From Prevotella sp. (GTDB lineage: Bacteria > Bacteroidota > Bacteroidia > Bacteroidales > Bacteroidaceae): 64,000 nucleotides of DNA. The notes under the pieces were generated by a model that was given only the letters and a program-made list of their open reading frames with translations, was not told where the DNA came from and did no database searches. Shown in pieces: positions 16,388-24,274 of the stretch. Numbering within the stretch: the stretch's first letter is position 1; each line of letters opens with the position of its first letter. Both the position numbers and the translations under genes were made by a program. The DNA is taken from positions 1 through 64,000 of the forward strand of contig JAFRPY010000097.1 in NCBI GenBank assembly GCA_017428925.1, read 5' to 3'.

Positions 16388-17451
16388 AATGTAAAAAAAT
16401 GAAGAAATTACTAATGACAGCGATGCTAATCGCTACAAGTGTAGGGGTAATTGATGCCCAGACAACCCAAAAGCAAATTATAGAAGGAGGCGGTAGCGGA
16501 CCGTTCAAGTCGGAAGTGGTTGGCGATGCCTCGTGCCAAGGCTTTACTTTGTATCGCCCACAGAACATGAAAGAAGTCGTGGCAAAACAAGGTGCCCTGC
16601 CGGTAATTGTCTATGCCAATGGAAGTTGTTACGACAACAACGTGGAGATGCGCCTGTTATTGAGCGAAGTGGCATCCCACGGTTATGTTGCCGCCGCCAT
16701 AGGTGCTTACGATGAAGAGGATGTGATGGCGACATGGAAAGAAATCCTGTTGTTGAATTATCCCGAAACCAAAGGTGAGGTTATCATGGCCAATGGCGAA
16801 AAGATACAACCTTTGACAGAAGAGGAAACGAAGGCCTATCTGGAGGAGAAGGCAAAGCAGAGGGAGAAGGCCACCAAAAACGACGAGGAGCCTGCAGAAC
16901 TGCCATCCAGCGCTCTTTTCACCACTTATCCCGAAATGTTGTTAGAGGTGCTTGACTGGCTGACAAACCAGAATGCCGACTCCAAATCAGAATACTACCA
17001 TTGTCTGGACTTGAATCATGTGGCAGCGATGGGAGAAGGGTGCGGAGGTTTCCAGGTACTGGGTGTTGCACACGACCCTCGCATCAAAACCTGCGTGATG
17101 CTTAACTCAGGCATTGGTGATATGGAGATGATGGAGGCCTCTAAAGAGACGCTAAAGGACCTTCACTCCCCAATGTTCTATATGATTGGCGGGCCTACCG
17201 ACATCGCATACGAAAACGCCCAGATGGACTACGAGCGCATAGCCGACAATATCCCCGTTGTGATGCTGAACTCGAAGGACGGCAGTTTCGGCACGTATTA
17301 CGAGAAGTATGGCGGCAACTATGCGAAGGCCGTGGTGAAGTGGATGGACTGGCAACTGAAAGGACAGGTGGGTCAGTCGGCTTTGTTCCTGGATGATGAG
17401 TACCTGAAGAAGAATTTCCTCGGGTGGCAGGGAGTCCGCAAGAATTTCTAA
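16384..17451 (+). CDS. Secreted alpha/beta-hydrolase-like protein, probable pseudoenzyme
   Basis: 355 aa from 16384 (ATGA overlap); the ATG at 16399 gives a cleaner signal peptide (MKKLLMTAMLIATSVGVIDAQ). The fold is that of chlorophyllase/PET-hydrolase-like esterases: PVIVYANGSC, HGYVAAAIGAYD, then the nucleophile elbow. There the usual G-x-S-x-G reads MGEGCGGF, with Gly219 in place of Ser. The region normally carrying the catalytic His (GHGGTY as I recall it for relatives) reads DGSFGTYYEKYGG. GGPTDIAYENA and MDWQLKG are retained. Loss of two triad residues suggests a binding or structural role. Confidence 0.65.
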   Translation: MKCKKMKKLLMTAMLIATSVGVIDAQTTQKQIIEGGGSGPFKSEVVGDASCQGFTLYRPQNMKEVVAKQGALPVIVYANGSCYDNNVEMRLLLSEVASHGYVAAAIGAYDEEDVMATWKEILLLNYPETKGEVIMANGEKIQPLTEEETKAYLEEKAKQREKATKNDEEPAELPSSALFTTYPEMLLEVLDWLTNQNADSKSEYYHCLDLNHVAAMGEGCGGFQVLGVAHDPRIKTCVMLNSGIGDMEMMEASKETLKDLHSPMFYMIGGPTDIAYENAQMDYERIADNIPVVMLNSKDGSFGTYYEKYGGNYAKAVVKWMDWQLKGQVGQSALFLDDEYLKKNFLGWQGVRKNF

Positions 17452-17475
17452 TTCGTGGATAGACACGAATTACCC

Positions 17476-17515
17476 ATTTCTCATTTTCTCAATTTCTCAT
17501 TTTCTCAATTTCTCA
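17476..17515. repeat. 8-bp tandem array overlapping the end of the AraC regulator gene
   Basis: Five ATTTCTCA/TTTTCTCA units run from 17476 to 17515, and a sixth is degenerate. The regulator's stop codon (bases 17505-17507 on the minus strand) lies inside the array, so unit changes could change its last residues. Confidence 0.8.
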
Positions 17516-18608
17516 TTTTCCCCATCTCTCTATACTCTGAAACCGAAACGCCAACCAGTTTCTGAAAGATGCGGTAGAAGTAGGGACGGTCGTTAAACCC
17601 CGTCAAAGTCATCACCTCGATAATCTTGATGGTGGGATTGGAGTCGATGAGGCGTTTTGCCTCCTCAATGCGTATGCGGTTGCGCCAACTGCGGAAATCT
17701 TCACCTATATGATTGGTGAAGTATGCTCGCAGCGTGTTGCTGTCTGTTCCTAACAACTGTGCTATCTCATCCACCGACTTGTCGGTCTCGGCAAATCTCT
17801 TCTCTCCTACCCATTGGTTGATGTTTTGTGTAAGTAGTTCTATATCAGCGCTTTGCGTTACCCCCCCCCTAACGGAATCTGTCTCTTCCAAAGGCTTTTC
17901 GTATGCCTTGACCACTAATTGCGCATACTGCTGATAATTAATGAACGAGATGGTCATCAGCAGGTAATAGCCCGTGAACAAGCATGTGAACAGCATGTTG
18001 ACGACAGGCGTGTCGATAGTCAACAGCAATGCCGATACGCCTACTGCCAATGCAGACCAGAAAGTCCACTTCAGCCAGCGCATACGATAGAGCAGTTCCT
18101 CTTCCTCGTAGTACTCCAGCATCTGCTTTTTAAACACAAGGTAGTTCTTTACAAAAAAGTATGTATATCCGGCCAACAGCAACAAATACCCCAGCAGGAA
18201 CACGCCATAGATGACGTAGAACGCGCGAAGGGGCATTGTGAAGCGCGCAACGAAAAGAAAAGCGGAAAGCAGCAGGATGACGGCAGCCTGCAAAATGACG
18301 TTACGCCTTGTGACAACAGAAGGACGGATAAAGACATGGGCTACCATCGTAAACATCATCGCATTGATGCTGCCTATCACGATTACCATCACACCAGTCA
18401 AGGCCTCCTCTCGTCCGTCTGATTCTATACCCGCCTGAAACAGGTTGGCTATGCCGAAGACAAGAAAAGCGACACAGAGACACCACCGCGCCGTGCAATA
18501 TTTCTTCAGCGACTCGTCCCGACGGATCGTTACACCCGAGAGTACCAGCGCAAGGAGAACGGATGCGACACCACACGTAATGAGCGTAATATAGTAATAA
18601 ACTGGCAT
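17505..18608 (-). CDS. Membrane-anchored AraC-family transcription regulator
   Basis: 367 aa from the ATG at 18608. A longer reading from 18662 would run across the -7 box at 18650-18657, so the shorter start is preferred. The N-terminal half has about six or seven hydrophobic helices (for example YYYITLITCGVASVLLALVL). The C-terminal 110 residues hold two helix-turn-helix motifs of the AraC type (VDEIAQLLGTDSNTLRAYF; IIEVMTLTGFNDRPYFYRIF). This architecture suggests a membrane sensor that binds DNA directly. It is transcribed divergently from the 18830 lipoprotein gene and sits beside secreted proteins it may control. Confidence 0.8.
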   Translation of the reverse strand: MPVYYYITLITCGVASVLLALVLSGVTIRRDESLKKYCTARWCLCVAFLVFGIANLFQAGIESDGREEALTGVMVIVIGSINAMMFTMVAHVFIRPSVVTRRNVILQAAVILLLSAFLFVARFTMPLRAFYVIYGVFLLGYLLLLAGYTYFFVKNYLVFKKQMLEYYEEEELLYRMRWLKWTFWSALAVGVSALLLTIDTPVVNMLFTCLFTGYYLLMTISFINYQQYAQLVVKAYEKPLEETDSVRGGVTQSADIELLTQNINQWVGEKRFAETDKSVDEIAQLLGTDSNTLRAYFTNHIGEDFRSWRNRIRIEEAKRLIDSNPTIKIIEVMTLTGFNDRPYFYRIFQKLVGVSVSEYREMGKMRN

Positions 18609-18649
18609 TGCTTCAAAACCGTTTTCACCACTTTCATGTTTTCGGATTG

Positions 18650-18657
18650 CAAAATTA
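18650..18657 (-). promoter_or_regulatory. -7 box of the AraC regulator gene
   Basis: The minus strand reads TAATTTTG, matching TAnnTTTG, about 41 bp upstream of the ATG at 18608. No clear TTTG is seen at the expected 20-bp spacing. Confidence 0.4.
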
Positions 18658-18751
18658 AGCAAAATTCCCCAAAAGGGAAAGGGTTATGAAGGAAAAATAC
18701 AAAACAAAGTGTAGACTTTTAGAGATATATGCAAAATTCCACACCCCGAAA

Positions 18752-18783
18752 TTTGCCAAACTGGTCAATTTGATTTATCTTTG
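18752..18783 (+). promoter_or_regulatory. Bacteroidota-type promoter
   Basis: TTTG at 18752-18755 and TATCTTTG at 18776-18783 are separated by exactly 20 bp. The leader to the ATG at 18830 would be about 40 nt. Confidence 0.65.
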
Positions 18784-18829
18784 CAAAGAATATCTCATTC
18801 CATTGAAAATGTAAAAACGATTTGGTATT

Positions 18830-19426
18830 ATGAAAAAAAAGTCTTTCCTCACATTTGTCATCGTTTCTATGGTGACGCTATCAACCGCCCTGGGCTCCTG
18901 TACAAGCAGGACGCCCGTCAACACACCACAGGAAGAAACCGCTGCCGACACGGTTGACAGCACCCTCGTCGCAACAGCCGAGAGCAACATCCAGGCTCAC
19001 CAGGAAGACATCCAGGCGCTCTGGGAACTGTCGTTCGGCGAAGAGAAGAAAATCGCCAGCTACTATCTTGCCGGCGACCACGTCTACCTCAGCACCGAAG
19101 ACGGCAACGACGGGCTACTCCTCTCGTTCTACAAAGACATAAAAGACATCGACAATTTCGATGGTGTCCCCGTCAGCGAAGGTCAGGAAATGTCCTTTCA
19201 GGGCGACGCACTGATCATCAGGGACAAAGACAAGGCCACCTACTACGAGAAGACCGAATACGAGGGCTATAACGAACGCTTCACCGTGACCGAGAAAGAC
19301 GGCACGAAAACCTATACCAACGACTTTGGCGAACCCTTCGACGAGAAAGACGCCCAGGCGTTCATCGACAAGATTAGCAAAGAGACGGTTACAAAACTAT
19401 CCGACATCCTCACCAAATGGAAATAA
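18830..19426 (+). CDS. Hypothetical lipoprotein
   Basis: 198 aa. Signal peptide with lipobox cysteine C24 (TALGSCTS), then a Thr/Glu-rich linker and an acidic, charged domain. No family is recognised. It has its own well-formed promoter and is followed 2 bp later by the SH3-domain gene, probably as a two-gene operon. Confidence 0.65.
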   Translation: MKKKSFLTFVIVSMVTLSTALGSCTSRTPVNTPQEETAADTVDSTLVATAESNIQAHQEDIQALWELSFGEEKKIASYYLAGDHVYLSTEDGNDGLLLSFYKDIKDIDNFDGVPVSEGQEMSFQGDALIIRDKDKATYYEKTEYEGYNERFTVTEKDGTKTYTNDFGEPFDEKDAQAFIDKISKETVTKLSDILTKWK

Positions 19427-19428
19427 AT

Positions 19429-19854
19429 ATGTTTAGAATATCGCTACTGTTCGCCGCACTCCTGATGAGTGCCGGAATGAATGCCCAAAGCATGAAGATG
19501 GTTGTCGACGACAAGGGTGAAGTCGTGGGCCGCCTTGTGAAAATCAATGCCACCACCTATACCGTATCGGTGCAAGACGACTATGATGTTCCCAAGGATG
19601 GAAACAAAGTGGTCACCTTCCAGGCCGACAAGGGGCAGGGCATCGTTTACCCCAAAAACAATGGTAACATCAACGTGCGCAAGTCGCCTACGGTCAAGTC
19701 GGCTGTCGTTGCCAAGATTCCATATTTTGAAGACCTGCCCGATGCCTACGACTGTCTGGGTAAGGAAAACGGTTGGTACAAAATCAAAATCGATGACAAG
19801 ATAGGCTACGTGCGTGCTGATTTCATGGAATGGGATGGCATGTGTTCCTTCTGA
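19429..19854 (+). CDS. Secreted protein with bacterial SH3 domain
   Basis: 141 aa from the Met at 19429 (MFRISLLFAALLMSAGMNAQ, a clear signal peptide). The alternative ATG at 19417 lies inside the previous gene. The second half is an SH3b domain (NINVRKSPTVKSAVVAKI, GKENGWYKIKIDDKIGYV), a module that usually binds peptidoglycan or peptides. It is likely co-expressed with the preceding lipoprotein. Confidence 0.7.
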   Translation: MFRISLLFAALLMSAGMNAQSMKMVVDDKGEVVGRLVKINATTYTVSVQDDYDVPKDGNKVVTFQADKGQGIVYPKNNGNINVRKSPTVKSAVVAKIPYFEDLPDAYDCLGKENGWYKIKIDDKIGYVRADFMEWDGMCSF

Positions 19855-19873
19855 GAAGCCTGTAACACCCCCG

Positions 19874-20680
19874 TTAACAAGGCATTGGGCGCGAAGCAAA
19901 CGTTTTGCCCCCAATGTCTTCTTTTTTGCTCCCGTCAATCATGAAGCATTGGCGCGAGTCAATCATGGCGAAGTTGTCGAACTCAATCTTGTCGCAACCC
20001 TCCATCAGCCTTGAGTGCCCGAACACCTGGAACACCTTGTCCAGACCATACGCCTTGGGCGCATCCGGAATGCTATGCTCGTCCACGTCAGCCCAAAGCA
20101 CGCCTCCCGTCTTCTCACCGAACCATGAGCGGCGCCTTCCCACAACGGCCAGCAAGTCCTGCCCCTTGCCGTCATCGTCGAGCAGGTTAATCATTTCTAT
20201 GATTTCCGGATTATCCACTGCCACATTACGGTCAGGATAATGCCACAGATTCGTATTCACCTTGTTCAGCCAATATGCCGTCAGTCCCGCATGCGAGAAC
20301 ACGTATGGCAACCCACCGATCAGTTCCATGTGTGCAATCTTGAACAAATCCCCGTATTCCGTAAACGCCTCATGATATTTGTTCCAGTTCAGCTGGTCCA
20401 TGCGCGAGCCGCCTGCCTGTTCCTCAAACCGTCGCGAAGCATAATGCTGGTCATGATTCCCTTTCAGCAGCACAACCTTCTCCCCATTGTCCTGCTTCAG
20501 CCGTACTATCTCCATCATATTCTCAAAAATATCATCCGCCAGTCCATCCTCCCCTTCATACGGGTCAAGATAGTCGCCCAGAAACACCACCCTGTCCACC
20601 GTTTCCAAATACTTCTTCACAGGCGCCTTCCAAAACAAACGCCCATGCACATCGGGGATTACCAATATTCTTTTTGCCAT
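19874..20680 (-). CDS. Calcineurin-like metallophosphoesterase
   Basis: 268 aa, cytoplasmic (no signal). The metallophosphatase motifs are in order: PDVHGR near the N-terminus, FLGDYLDP, KGNHDQ, FSHAG and FGHSR, so the two-metal site looks complete. Substrates of this class range from protein phosphates to nucleotides, and none can be chosen here. It is convergent with the SH3-domain gene and separated from it by 19 bp. Confidence 0.8.
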   Translation of the reverse strand: MAKRILVIPDVHGRLFWKAPVKKYLETVDRVVFLGDYLDPYEGEDGLADDIFENMMEIVRLKQDNGEKVVLLKGNHDQHYASRRFEEQAGGSRMDQLNWNKYHEAFTEYGDLFKIAHMELIGGLPYVFSHAGLTAYWLNKVNTNLWHYPDRNVAVDNPEIIEMINLLDDDGKGQDLLAVVGRRRSWFGEKTGGVLWADVDEHSIPDAPKAYGLDKVFQVFGHSRLMEGCDKIEFDNFAMIDSRQCFMIDGSKKEDIGGKTFASRPMPC

Positions 20681-20733
20681 TATCTATTAGTTGAATGGAG
20701 ACAAAGTTCGTCGTTATATTTCTATTATGGTGG

Positions 20734-20764
20734 CAAAGTTAACAATAAGAATCGAGAATAGCAA
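20734..20764 (-). promoter_or_regulatory. Bacteroidota-type promoter for the metallophosphoesterase
   Basis: On the minus strand TAACTTTG (20741 to 20734) is preceded, after 20 bp, by TTG (20764 to 20762). The predicted leader to the ATG at 20680 is about 48 nt. Confidence 0.5.
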
Positions 20765-20850
20765 GAGTAATTGTGGTATTATTACTCCATGTTTCCTGTT
20801 TTCGCTGTCCCAAAATTTTGCGTTTTCGATTCTTATTGCTGTTTTTGCAA

Positions 20851-20952
20851 AGAATAAAGCAAATTGTCGCATCAGTGGTGCGACAATTGAGTGAAGAATA
20901 TGGCTCAAAAGGATTCGACGTTAAGAATATTCGTAGAATGATGCTGTTTGCT
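20851..20952 (+). pseudogene. Remnant of a DUF1016 (YhcG-type PDDEXK nuclease) gene
   Basis: About 34 codons read KQIVASVVRQLSEEYG and GFDVKNIRRMMLFA, the conserved N-terminal helical part of DUF1016/YhcG proteins. Upstream and downstream bases no longer resemble the family, so only a fragment is left. A 10-bp perfect stem (20862-20888) lies inside it. The 560-bp stretch 20681-21239 otherwise holds the metallophosphatase promoter, an inverted repeat around CAATAAGAATCG (about 20743-20764 and 20820-20842) and a hairpin at 21144-21185. Confidence 0.5.
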
Positions 20953-21143
20953 CCAGAGCCGCCCGCTGGCCGATTTTCTCCCCACCATCAGTATCAAGGC
21001 CCAATGATTCTTCTGGCTCTTCTTTATCTCGGGCTTCTTCGTATTCACCACTGCCATAGTCATGATGGTTGGCAGATGGTGCAACTGGTTCTAAACATCT
21101 ATTGTTCCCATCATGGTGTCTGTGACACAATTTGGGAACAATT

Positions 21144-21185
21144 AACCCACTGACCTTTGGCATAACTGCTGATAGTCAGTGGGTT
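21144..21185. terminator. Hairpin with 11-bp perfect stem
   Basis: AACCCACTGAC (21144-21154) pairs with GTCAGTGGGTT (21175-21185) around a 20-nt loop, about 55 bp beyond the end of the endonuclease gene. It could end transcription of the R-M operon on the minus strand, but no strong T-run follows. Confidence 0.35.
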
Positions 21186-21239
21186 TGCTCGTTTCGTTAT
21201 CAATCTTGATAAGATGAATTATAACTCTATAGAGCTATA

Positions 21240-22238
21240 TTAATGATTATGTATTTCAATAAACTTATAACCATTGAAATGAACTAGGTGTTCAGGGGTT
21301 TCAGCAATCCACACTTCCGTTTCCCATGCGATATCTTTGGCTTTCTGTTTAAAAATACTCCTATTTTCAAAAGCAGTAAAGAAAACTATGTTGGCGGTGC
21401 AATGAGACTCTTCTAATTTACGCTTAATTTTACGTACTCGTACTTCACTCCATTCACCTGTTGAATGATACGCCTCAATAAGGTAGAGAAGATTCTTTTC
21501 TTTACTGTATGCCACCACGTCAGGAAGTTCTTCATGCTCAAGAGGAAAGAAATTGAGATTCTCAAGTGCTTCTTGTTCAAGATGAAGAAACTTGTCTTTC
21601 GTGTCTCCCACATAAAGAACTTCTGCACCGAATCCGAATGCAGGAAGAAATACCTCGATGATTGCCTTTTGCAAATCATTATGTTCACCATATGAAAGGT
21701 CAATATGCTTTCCACCTGGCAACGTGACAGGCACCTTATTCAAATTCCGTCTTCTCTCTAATTCTTCCTTCAAGGAAATAGTGTCAGCAATAAACTTGTC
21801 TAATGTAGGCTTCCATAAAGATGTCTTATATAGGCGAAGTAGATTTGCAAAAGCTGGACTTAGAGCATAACCACGTGACGGGTTATTGGTAGCTTGTTCT
21901 TCTTGAGATGATGAGTTTATTACTATTCCTGCCTCGACAAGCATCTTTAAGTCTTGTCGTCTAATGCCATCATAAGAAGAATCAGCAATCTTTTCTCCAT
22001 AGTTAGCATTTTCGAAAGTGATTATCTCTCTTGTACGAAAGAACTCGCCATCTTCCGATGATTTAGCTTCCTTGAAGGAACGCTTTATTTGACCAACTGC
22101 CATACAGGCCTTTGCCATTCGTTCAAGTTTCCTGTCAGTGTTCTCTACTGGCACTCCTACAGCTTTGAGAATGTCTAACATTCCCATGACAAGCCTTGCT
22201 ATTGACTTTGGAGTAGATTTCAATACTTTAATTTGCAT
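21240..22238 (-). CDS. Type II restriction endonuclease, BsuBI/PstI family
   Basis: 332 aa from the ATG at 22238; a TTG 6 bp upstream is also possible. The C-terminal half carries the BsuBI/PstI catalytic core: VLYVGDTKDKF, ELPDVVAY, LLYLIEAYHSTGEWSEVR, NIVFFTAFENR and the highly conserved AWETEVWIAETPEHLVHFNG. The N-terminal half is the helical part of the family. The gene overlaps the methyltransferase gene by 11 bp. Known relatives cut CTGCAG, but the partner methyltransferase here is of the cytosine-C5 type, so the site may differ. GC content is clearly lower than in the flanking sugar genes, consistent with transfer. Confidence 0.85.
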   Translation of the reverse strand: MQIKVLKSTPKSIARLVMGMLDILKAVGVPVENTDRKLERMAKACMAVGQIKRSFKEAKSSEDGEFFRTREIITFENANYGEKIADSSYDGIRRQDLKMLVEAGIVINSSSQEEQATNNPSRGYALSPAFANLLRLYKTSLWKPTLDKFIADTISLKEELERRRNLNKVPVTLPGGKHIDLSYGEHNDLQKAIIEVFLPAFGFGAEVLYVGDTKDKFLHLEQEALENLNFFPLEHEELPDVVAYSKEKNLLYLIEAYHSTGEWSEVRVRKIKRKLEESHCTANIVFFTAFENRSIFKQKAKDIAWETEVWIAETPEHLVHFNGYKFIEIHNH

Positions 22239-23253
22239 ATTCAAATAAATCGTGAGGTATTAAATTGTTAATAATATCTTGTGGATCACGTTGTTCCATG
22301 TGATAAGTCTGTTTCACTTGAAGGGCAATTTTATAAGATAGTAATGGGGGAACCGCATTGCCTATTTGATAATATCTTCTGGTTTCATTACCCGAGAAAG
22401 CAAACCAATCAGGAAAACTTTGTAACCTTGCTGCCTCCCGATCGGTGAGACGTCTCCTTCTGCCGTCATCTAATCTAACACGTTGCATATCGCTTGTGGC
22501 TCCAGCTAAATTACGGCATGTGATAGTTCTTGCAGGCTTATTTGGATATAAGTCACGAGGATTTATGCAATGAGACTTCGCTTCATAAGTCGCAATATAC
22601 TCATCTTGACGAGGAGTTAAAATTTTGTCCTCTGGCTCTGGACTCAACATAGTGTCACCTATGGCATCCTCTACAGTCGTCTTCTTTTGTTCGGCTACAG
22701 GAAAGCGGAACGAAGCACGATGGCCGACACAAATTAGACGTTCTCTGTTTTGAGGCACACCATAGTTAACGGCATTAAGCACTTTGTATTCAACTATATA
22801 TCCAAGCTTTTGTAGTTCTTTGACAATAAGGTCTAAATACCACTTGTGACGTCCTAAAATGTTTGCAACATTTTCAAAAAGGAAAACCTTCGGTTGTAAT
22901 CTTCGAACAGCATCAATGAAGATGGGAAAACCGTCTCTTGCATCTTCCATGCCCATTTGATTGCCAAATCGGCTGAAAGGCTGACAAGGTGGACCGCCAA
23001 TCACAATATCTATGTTTTCCGCTTCGGGATATTCGAAACCTACTGTGAGAAATTGATTGTGACATATACCACGAAGATTGTTGTTGTAGGTATCAACGGC
23101 AGCTTCTACCATTTCATACCCAATTGTCCGGAATCCAGCAGCTTCAAATCCCAGCGAAAGACCTCCACAACCAGCAAAAAGGTCAAGAACGACTGCTTGT
23201 TCTTGGATTTTGGGCGTTAGGATATTATCTAAATAGTTGCTATATGTAGTCAT
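22228..23253 (-). CDS. DNA (cytosine-5) methyltransferase
   Basis: 341 aa from the ATG at 23253, two bases after the regulator stop; a longer reading from 23271 would overlap the regulator. All main m5C motifs are in the canonical order: I (VLDLFAGCGGLSLGFEAAGF), IV (GGPPCQPFSRFG, with the catalytic Cys), VI (FENVANIL), VIII (YGVPQNRERL), and X (YYQIGNAVPP). The target recognition domain lies between VIII and IX, about residues 190-270. It protects host DNA from the adjacent endonuclease. Confidence 0.92.
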   Translation of the reverse strand: MTTYSNYLDNILTPKIQEQAVVLDLFAGCGGLSLGFEAAGFRTIGYEMVEAAVDTYNNNLRGICHNQFLTVGFEYPEAENIDIVIGGPPCQPFSRFGNQMGMEDARDGFPIFIDAVRRLQPKVFLFENVANILGRHKWYLDLIVKELQKLGYIVEYKVLNAVNYGVPQNRERLICVGHRASFRFPVAEQKKTTVEDAIGDTMLSPEPEDKILTPRQDEYIATYEAKSHCINPRDLYPNKPARTITCRNLAGATSDMQRVRLDDGRRRRLTDREAARLQSFPDWFAFSGNETRRYYQIGNAVPPLLSYKIALQVKQTYHMEQRDPQDIINNLIPHDLFEYAN

Positions 23254-23255
23254 AA

Positions 23256-23459
23256 TTATTTCGTACGCCAAAGCAAGTCTACGACATCAACATCAAGTAT
23301 TTTTGCCATTTCTCTAAGAGTTTCAAGATTGGGCTGCATCTTATTGGTACACCATTTGGACACTGTACCCTCATCTTTCCCGAGCTGGGCTGCGAGCCAT
23401 CTGTTGGAACGCTTCTTTTCTGCCAAGACTACTTTCAAACGATTTATATCTTCACTCAT
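23256..23459 (-). CDS. XRE-family HTH regulator of the restriction-modification module
   Basis: 67 aa, one helix-turn-helix (NRWLAAQLGKDEGTVSKWC) with a C-terminal helical end. Small regulators of this type commonly precede methyltransferase and endonuclease genes and delay endonuclease expression. It is first in the operon, 2 bp before the methyltransferase start. Confidence 0.82.
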   Translation of the reverse strand: MSEDINRLKVVLAEKKRSNRWLAAQLGKDEGTVSKWCTNKMQPNLETLREMAKILDVDVVDLLWRTK

Positions 23460-23474
23460 AACGTTTTATTTTTG

Positions 23475-23482
23475 CAAAGATA
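23475..23482 (-). promoter_or_regulatory. -7 box of the R-M operon
   Basis: TATCTTTG on the minus strand, 15 bp upstream of the regulator ATG, gives a very short leader. Two TTTG strings lie further upstream at 12 and 23 bp, neither at the ideal 20. Confidence 0.45.
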
Positions 23483-23846
23483 CACTTTCTATCTCAAATA
23501 ATGCACAAATAAATAATTTCTTGTCAAGAATTTAGCTTTTTTCACCTAATATTTGGAAAATAGTTCAATATGGCATCTATAGCTATCAAAAACACTGATA
23601 AGATACTTGCCGAATCCAAATGTTACTCCTAATGACAAAATCGGAAAATTTACGATGTTTGCCGAGTTAAGATTTATTAAGTGGCATTTTCTTTCTTTTG
23701 TTTTCAATATCTCTGTTTCCAGTTTGTTCCTTCTACCTAATCTCTTTATAAAACCATATTGTGGATCCATCACTTATGAAGAATCGGCAGGATTTGAAGA
23801 AGAAGATCATGATGGTCGTAGGGGTTTGCATTATAAGGCCAATACT

Positions 23847-23878
23847 TTTGCAGTTCCGCCACTTTTTTACTAACTTTG
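23847..23878 (+). promoter_or_regulatory. Bacteroidota-type promoter in a gene-poor stretch
   Basis: TTTG at 23847-23850 and TAACTTTG at 23871-23878, 20 bp apart, match the consensus closely. No clear gene follows; a hairpin with a T-run lies about 85 bp downstream. Confidence 0.55.
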
Positions 23879-23881
23879 CAA

Positions 23882-23966
23882 CCAGTAAGATTTTCTACAT
23901 CTTATCACAATAAGGCTATATGCCGAAGGATTTTATCCTATATGCCCTCTTCTGGAGGGCATTTTT
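23882..23966 (+). ncRNA. Candidate small RNA (about 85 nt)
   Basis: The unit runs from the predicted start point of the 23847-23878 promoter to the terminator at 23942-23966. It contains two more short hairpins (CTTAT-CACA-ATAAG and GGC-TATAT-GCC). A 61-codon ORF could start at 23920 but would read through the terminator and the 12-bp repeats, so it is less convincing. Confidence 0.3.
23942..23966 (+). terminator. Rho-independent terminator-like hairpin
   Basis: ATGCCCTC and GAGGGCAT form a perfect 8-bp stem around TTCTG, directly followed by TTTTTG. Confidence 0.55.
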
Positions 23967-23995
23967 GTTATGGCCTTTTCTGATATCTCGGGAAT

Positions 23996-24067
23996 TTTAT
24001 AGTGCAGTTTATCGTGCAGTTTATAGTGCAATTTATCCTGCACTTTATCCTGTATTTTATTCTGCAC
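23996..24067. repeat. 12-bp tandem repeat, six units
   Basis: Six units of TTTATNNTGCAN (for example TTTATAGTGCAG) with an exact 12-bp period. Read on the minus strand it gives a lysine/aspartate-rich DKLHYKLHDK-type repeat; on the plus strand a Tyr-rich one. Lys/Asp repeats of this type occur in linkers of Bacteroidota winged-helix proteins, so this may be a remnant of such a gene. The rest of the 23460-24583 gap shows no convincing gene. Confidence 0.75.
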
Positions 24068-24222
24068 TCCCTCGCAATCTGCATCTTCTTCGGGTTTGTA
24101 ATTAAGCATGGCATCCAGTAAACAACCGAGCATAAACTCTACAAATATCGTTCTTTCACCTGCGGCATCGCTCTTTGCTATGGAATAAGGGGGGCATGCT
24201 TTTTTACATAGGAAATTTTTGA

Positions 24223-24274
24223 TTTAAGGGTGTAAGGGTGTTTATCGGCATTCTAACACCCTTGCACCCTTAAA
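24223..24274. repeat. Long inverted repeat built from 8-bp units
   Basis: A 20-base arm TTTAAGGGTGTAAGGGTGTT (24223-24242) pairs with 24255-24274 with one mismatch around a 12-nt loop. Each arm contains the AAGGGTGT unit twice. It could be a transcript end or a mobile repeat remnant. Confidence 0.6.

Noticed and set aside
17860..17880. C-run in the AraC regulator as another palindromic element
   Set aside because: It lacks the GGGAGGG half and the flank; only a homopolymer of C is present.
20862..20888. Perfect 10-bp hairpin as a terminator
   Set aside because: It lies within the DUF1016 remnant, has no T-run and no gene ends just before it.
20773..21153. 126-codon ORF as a real gene
   Set aside because: Only 34 internal codons look like a known protein (DUF1016); the rest reads like non-coding DNA, so it is listed as a remnant.
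23546..23773. 75-codon minus-strand ORF
   Set aside because: No motif, no promoter or ribosome site and AT-rich random-like composition.
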